Positions 5,399-6,488 of a stretch of 6,488 nt of DNA are shown here, piece by piece. The translations under genes were made by a program, and so were the position numbers. The notes under the pieces are model-generated. The model had not been told where the DNA came from, did no database searches, and saw only the letters and a program-made list of their open reading frames with translations. The DNA is from a bacterium BMS3Bbin02 (GTDB lineage Bacteria; Actinomycetota; Acidimicrobiia; Spongiisociales; UBA5794), in assembly GCA_002898115.1 (NCBI GenBank), contig BDTL01000049.1, positions 1 through 6,488 on the forward strand, written 5' to 3'. Every line of letters starts with the position of its first letter. Positions within the stretch are counted from its first letter, which is position 1.

Positions 5399-6488
5399 CC
5401 TCGCACCCCACTCTGGATCCATCGCTTGAATCGTGGATCGGCATCCCCGACGGGTCCGACTTCCCCGTCCAGAACCTCCCGTTCGGGGTGTTCAGCGATT
5501 CGGTAGCACCTCGGGCCGGCGTGGCGATCGGCGAGTCGATCGTCGATCTAGCTGCGACACATCGAGCGGGGCTTCTCACCGGACTCGGACTACCTGCCGA
5601 CGTCTTCACGGCACCGACGTTGAACAAGTATCTCGCTCTCGGCAAGGAAACGTGGTGTTCCGTGCGCAATCGTCTCTCGCACCTCCTCACAGACGACACC
5701 GCGGGGCTGGCAGCCGCTGCCGACTCGACTCTCGTCGCCCAAACGGACTCGACCATGCATCTTCCGGTGGCAGTCGGTGACTTTGTGGACTTCTACTCCT
5801 CGATCCACCACGCAACCAACGTCGGACGCATGTTCCGTCCCGACGACGAACCGCTGTTGCCGAACTGGCGCCAACTCCCCGTTGCATATCACGGGCGGGC
5901 GTCGACGATCTCTGTCTCGGGCACGGATCTACACAGACCGCATGGGCAGCTTCCACGAGCTGGCAGCCCGATCTTCGGACCGACGGAGAAACTCGACTTC
6001 GAACTTGAGATGGCGTTTATCACGGGTCCGCCGAACGGCGGCGAACCGATCCCCGTGGCGAGCGCCGAAGACTCAATCTTCGGTATCGCCCTCCTCAACG
6101 ACTGGTCCGCACGTGATGTCCAGGCGTGGGAGTACCGGCCCCTCGGGCCGTTTAATGCAAAGTCATTTGCGACCTCGATGGCGCCGTGGATAGTCCAGCT
6201 CGAAGCGCTTGCTTTGAACCGGGTTCCCCAGACTGCGCAGGAACCCACGCCCCTCCCCCATCTCGCTACACCGGCCAGCGGCGCGGTCGACGTTGCGCTC
6301 TCTGTTGACCTCAACGGGACACGGATCTCGGACTCCAACTTTCGTCACATGTACTGGTCTATGTCTCAGCAGCTCGCCCACCTCACGTCGAACGGAACTT
6401 CCATCAACGCCGGAGATGTGTACGGCTCCGGGACGATCTCCGGGCCTACCGCCGACTCGCTGGGTTGCCTGCTTGAAATCACGCACAA
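5395..6488 (+). CDS. fahA: Fumarylacetoacetase (partial, C-terminus off the right edge)
   Basis: The frame is open from ATG 5395 through 364 codons to the window end; full enzymes have about 420 residues, so roughly the last 50-60 are missing. It hydrolyses 4-fumarylacetoacetate to fumarate and acetoacetate, the last step of homogentisate breakdown. An N-terminal SH3-like domain covers about 1-120 (FPVQNLPFGVFS at 23-34) and the FAH catalytic fold follows. Active-site residues are intact and shifted mostly +3 to +6 from the mammalian numbering I recall: Asp132 in DFYSS, His139 in HHATNVG, Glu203 and Glu205 in FELEM, Asp236 and Arg240 in NDWSARD, Gln243, Tyr247, Lys256 in AKSF and Thr260. The GRMFRPDDEPLLPNW and PVAYHGRAS segments are also diagnostic. 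It overlaps the uncharacterised gene by 4 bp (ATGA), so they are translationally coupled. Confidence 0.97.
   Translation, partial: MTSHPTLDPSLESWIGIPDGSDFPVQNLPFGVFSDSVAPRAGVAIGESIVDLAATHRAGLLTGLGLPADVFTAPTLNKYLALGKETWCSVRNRLSHLLTDDTAGLAAAADSTLVAQTDSTMHLPVAVGDFVDFYSSIHHATNVGRMFRPDDEPLLPNWRQLPVAYHGRASTISVSGTDLHRPHGQLPRAGSPIFGPTEKLDFELEMAFITGPPNGGEPIPVASAEDSIFGIALLNDWSARDVQAWEYRPLGPFNAKSFATSMAPWIVQLEALALNRVPQTAQEPTPLPHLATPASGAVDVALSVDLNGTRISDSNFRHMYWSMSQQLAHLTSNGTSINAGDVYGSGTISGPTADSLGCLLEITH

Overview
The window is a GC-rich, tightly packed bacterial segment. GTG starts, ATGA overlaps, a probable leaderless promoter and the protein relatives I recognise suggest an actinobacterium, possibly of the Acidimicrobiia type; the taxonomy is inference. 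It carries a divergent catabolic locus with two arms that start from one 261-bp intergenic region (2299-2559).

Left arm (minus strand, read right to left): a PAS-LuxR transcriptional regulator (1582-2298), an HMG-CoA lyase (638-1552), and a gene that runs off the left edge (1-654). That last gene is a divergent member of the DUF62 / SAM hydroxide adenosyltransferase / fluorinase fold family. It has lost the Asp-Arg-His triad of the SAM hydrolases and does not have the halogenase signature either. A perfect 8-bp-arm hairpin sits directly in front of its start codon, inside the end of the lyase gene.

Right arm (plus strand): an IclR-type regulator (2560-3291), a short-form homogentisate 1,2-dioxygenase (3294-4451), a conserved but uncharacterised 314-aa protein (4454-5398), and fumarylacetoacetase (5395 to the right edge, partial). 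The dioxygenase and fumarylacetoacetase catalyse the first and third reactions of homogentisate breakdown (tyrosine/phenylalanine catabolism). The second reaction, maleylacetoacetate isomerisation, has no recognisable enzyme here, and the uncharacterised gene lies exactly between the other two. It is therefore a candidate non-orthologous, possibly thiol-independent, maleylacetoacetate isomerase. This is the most interesting item in the window.

The arms fit together biochemically: HMG-CoA lyase (leucine route) and fumarylacetoacetase (tyrosine route) both release acetoacetate. Each arm begins with its own regulator. The intergenic region holds a perfect TGTCCG-N5-CGGACA palindrome with a degenerate second copy 21 bp away, overlapping the likely iclR promoter, and a separate GCGTGT-N4-ACACGC palindrome near its middle. 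I saw no RNA genes, CRISPR arrays, insertion sequences or convincing intrinsic terminators.
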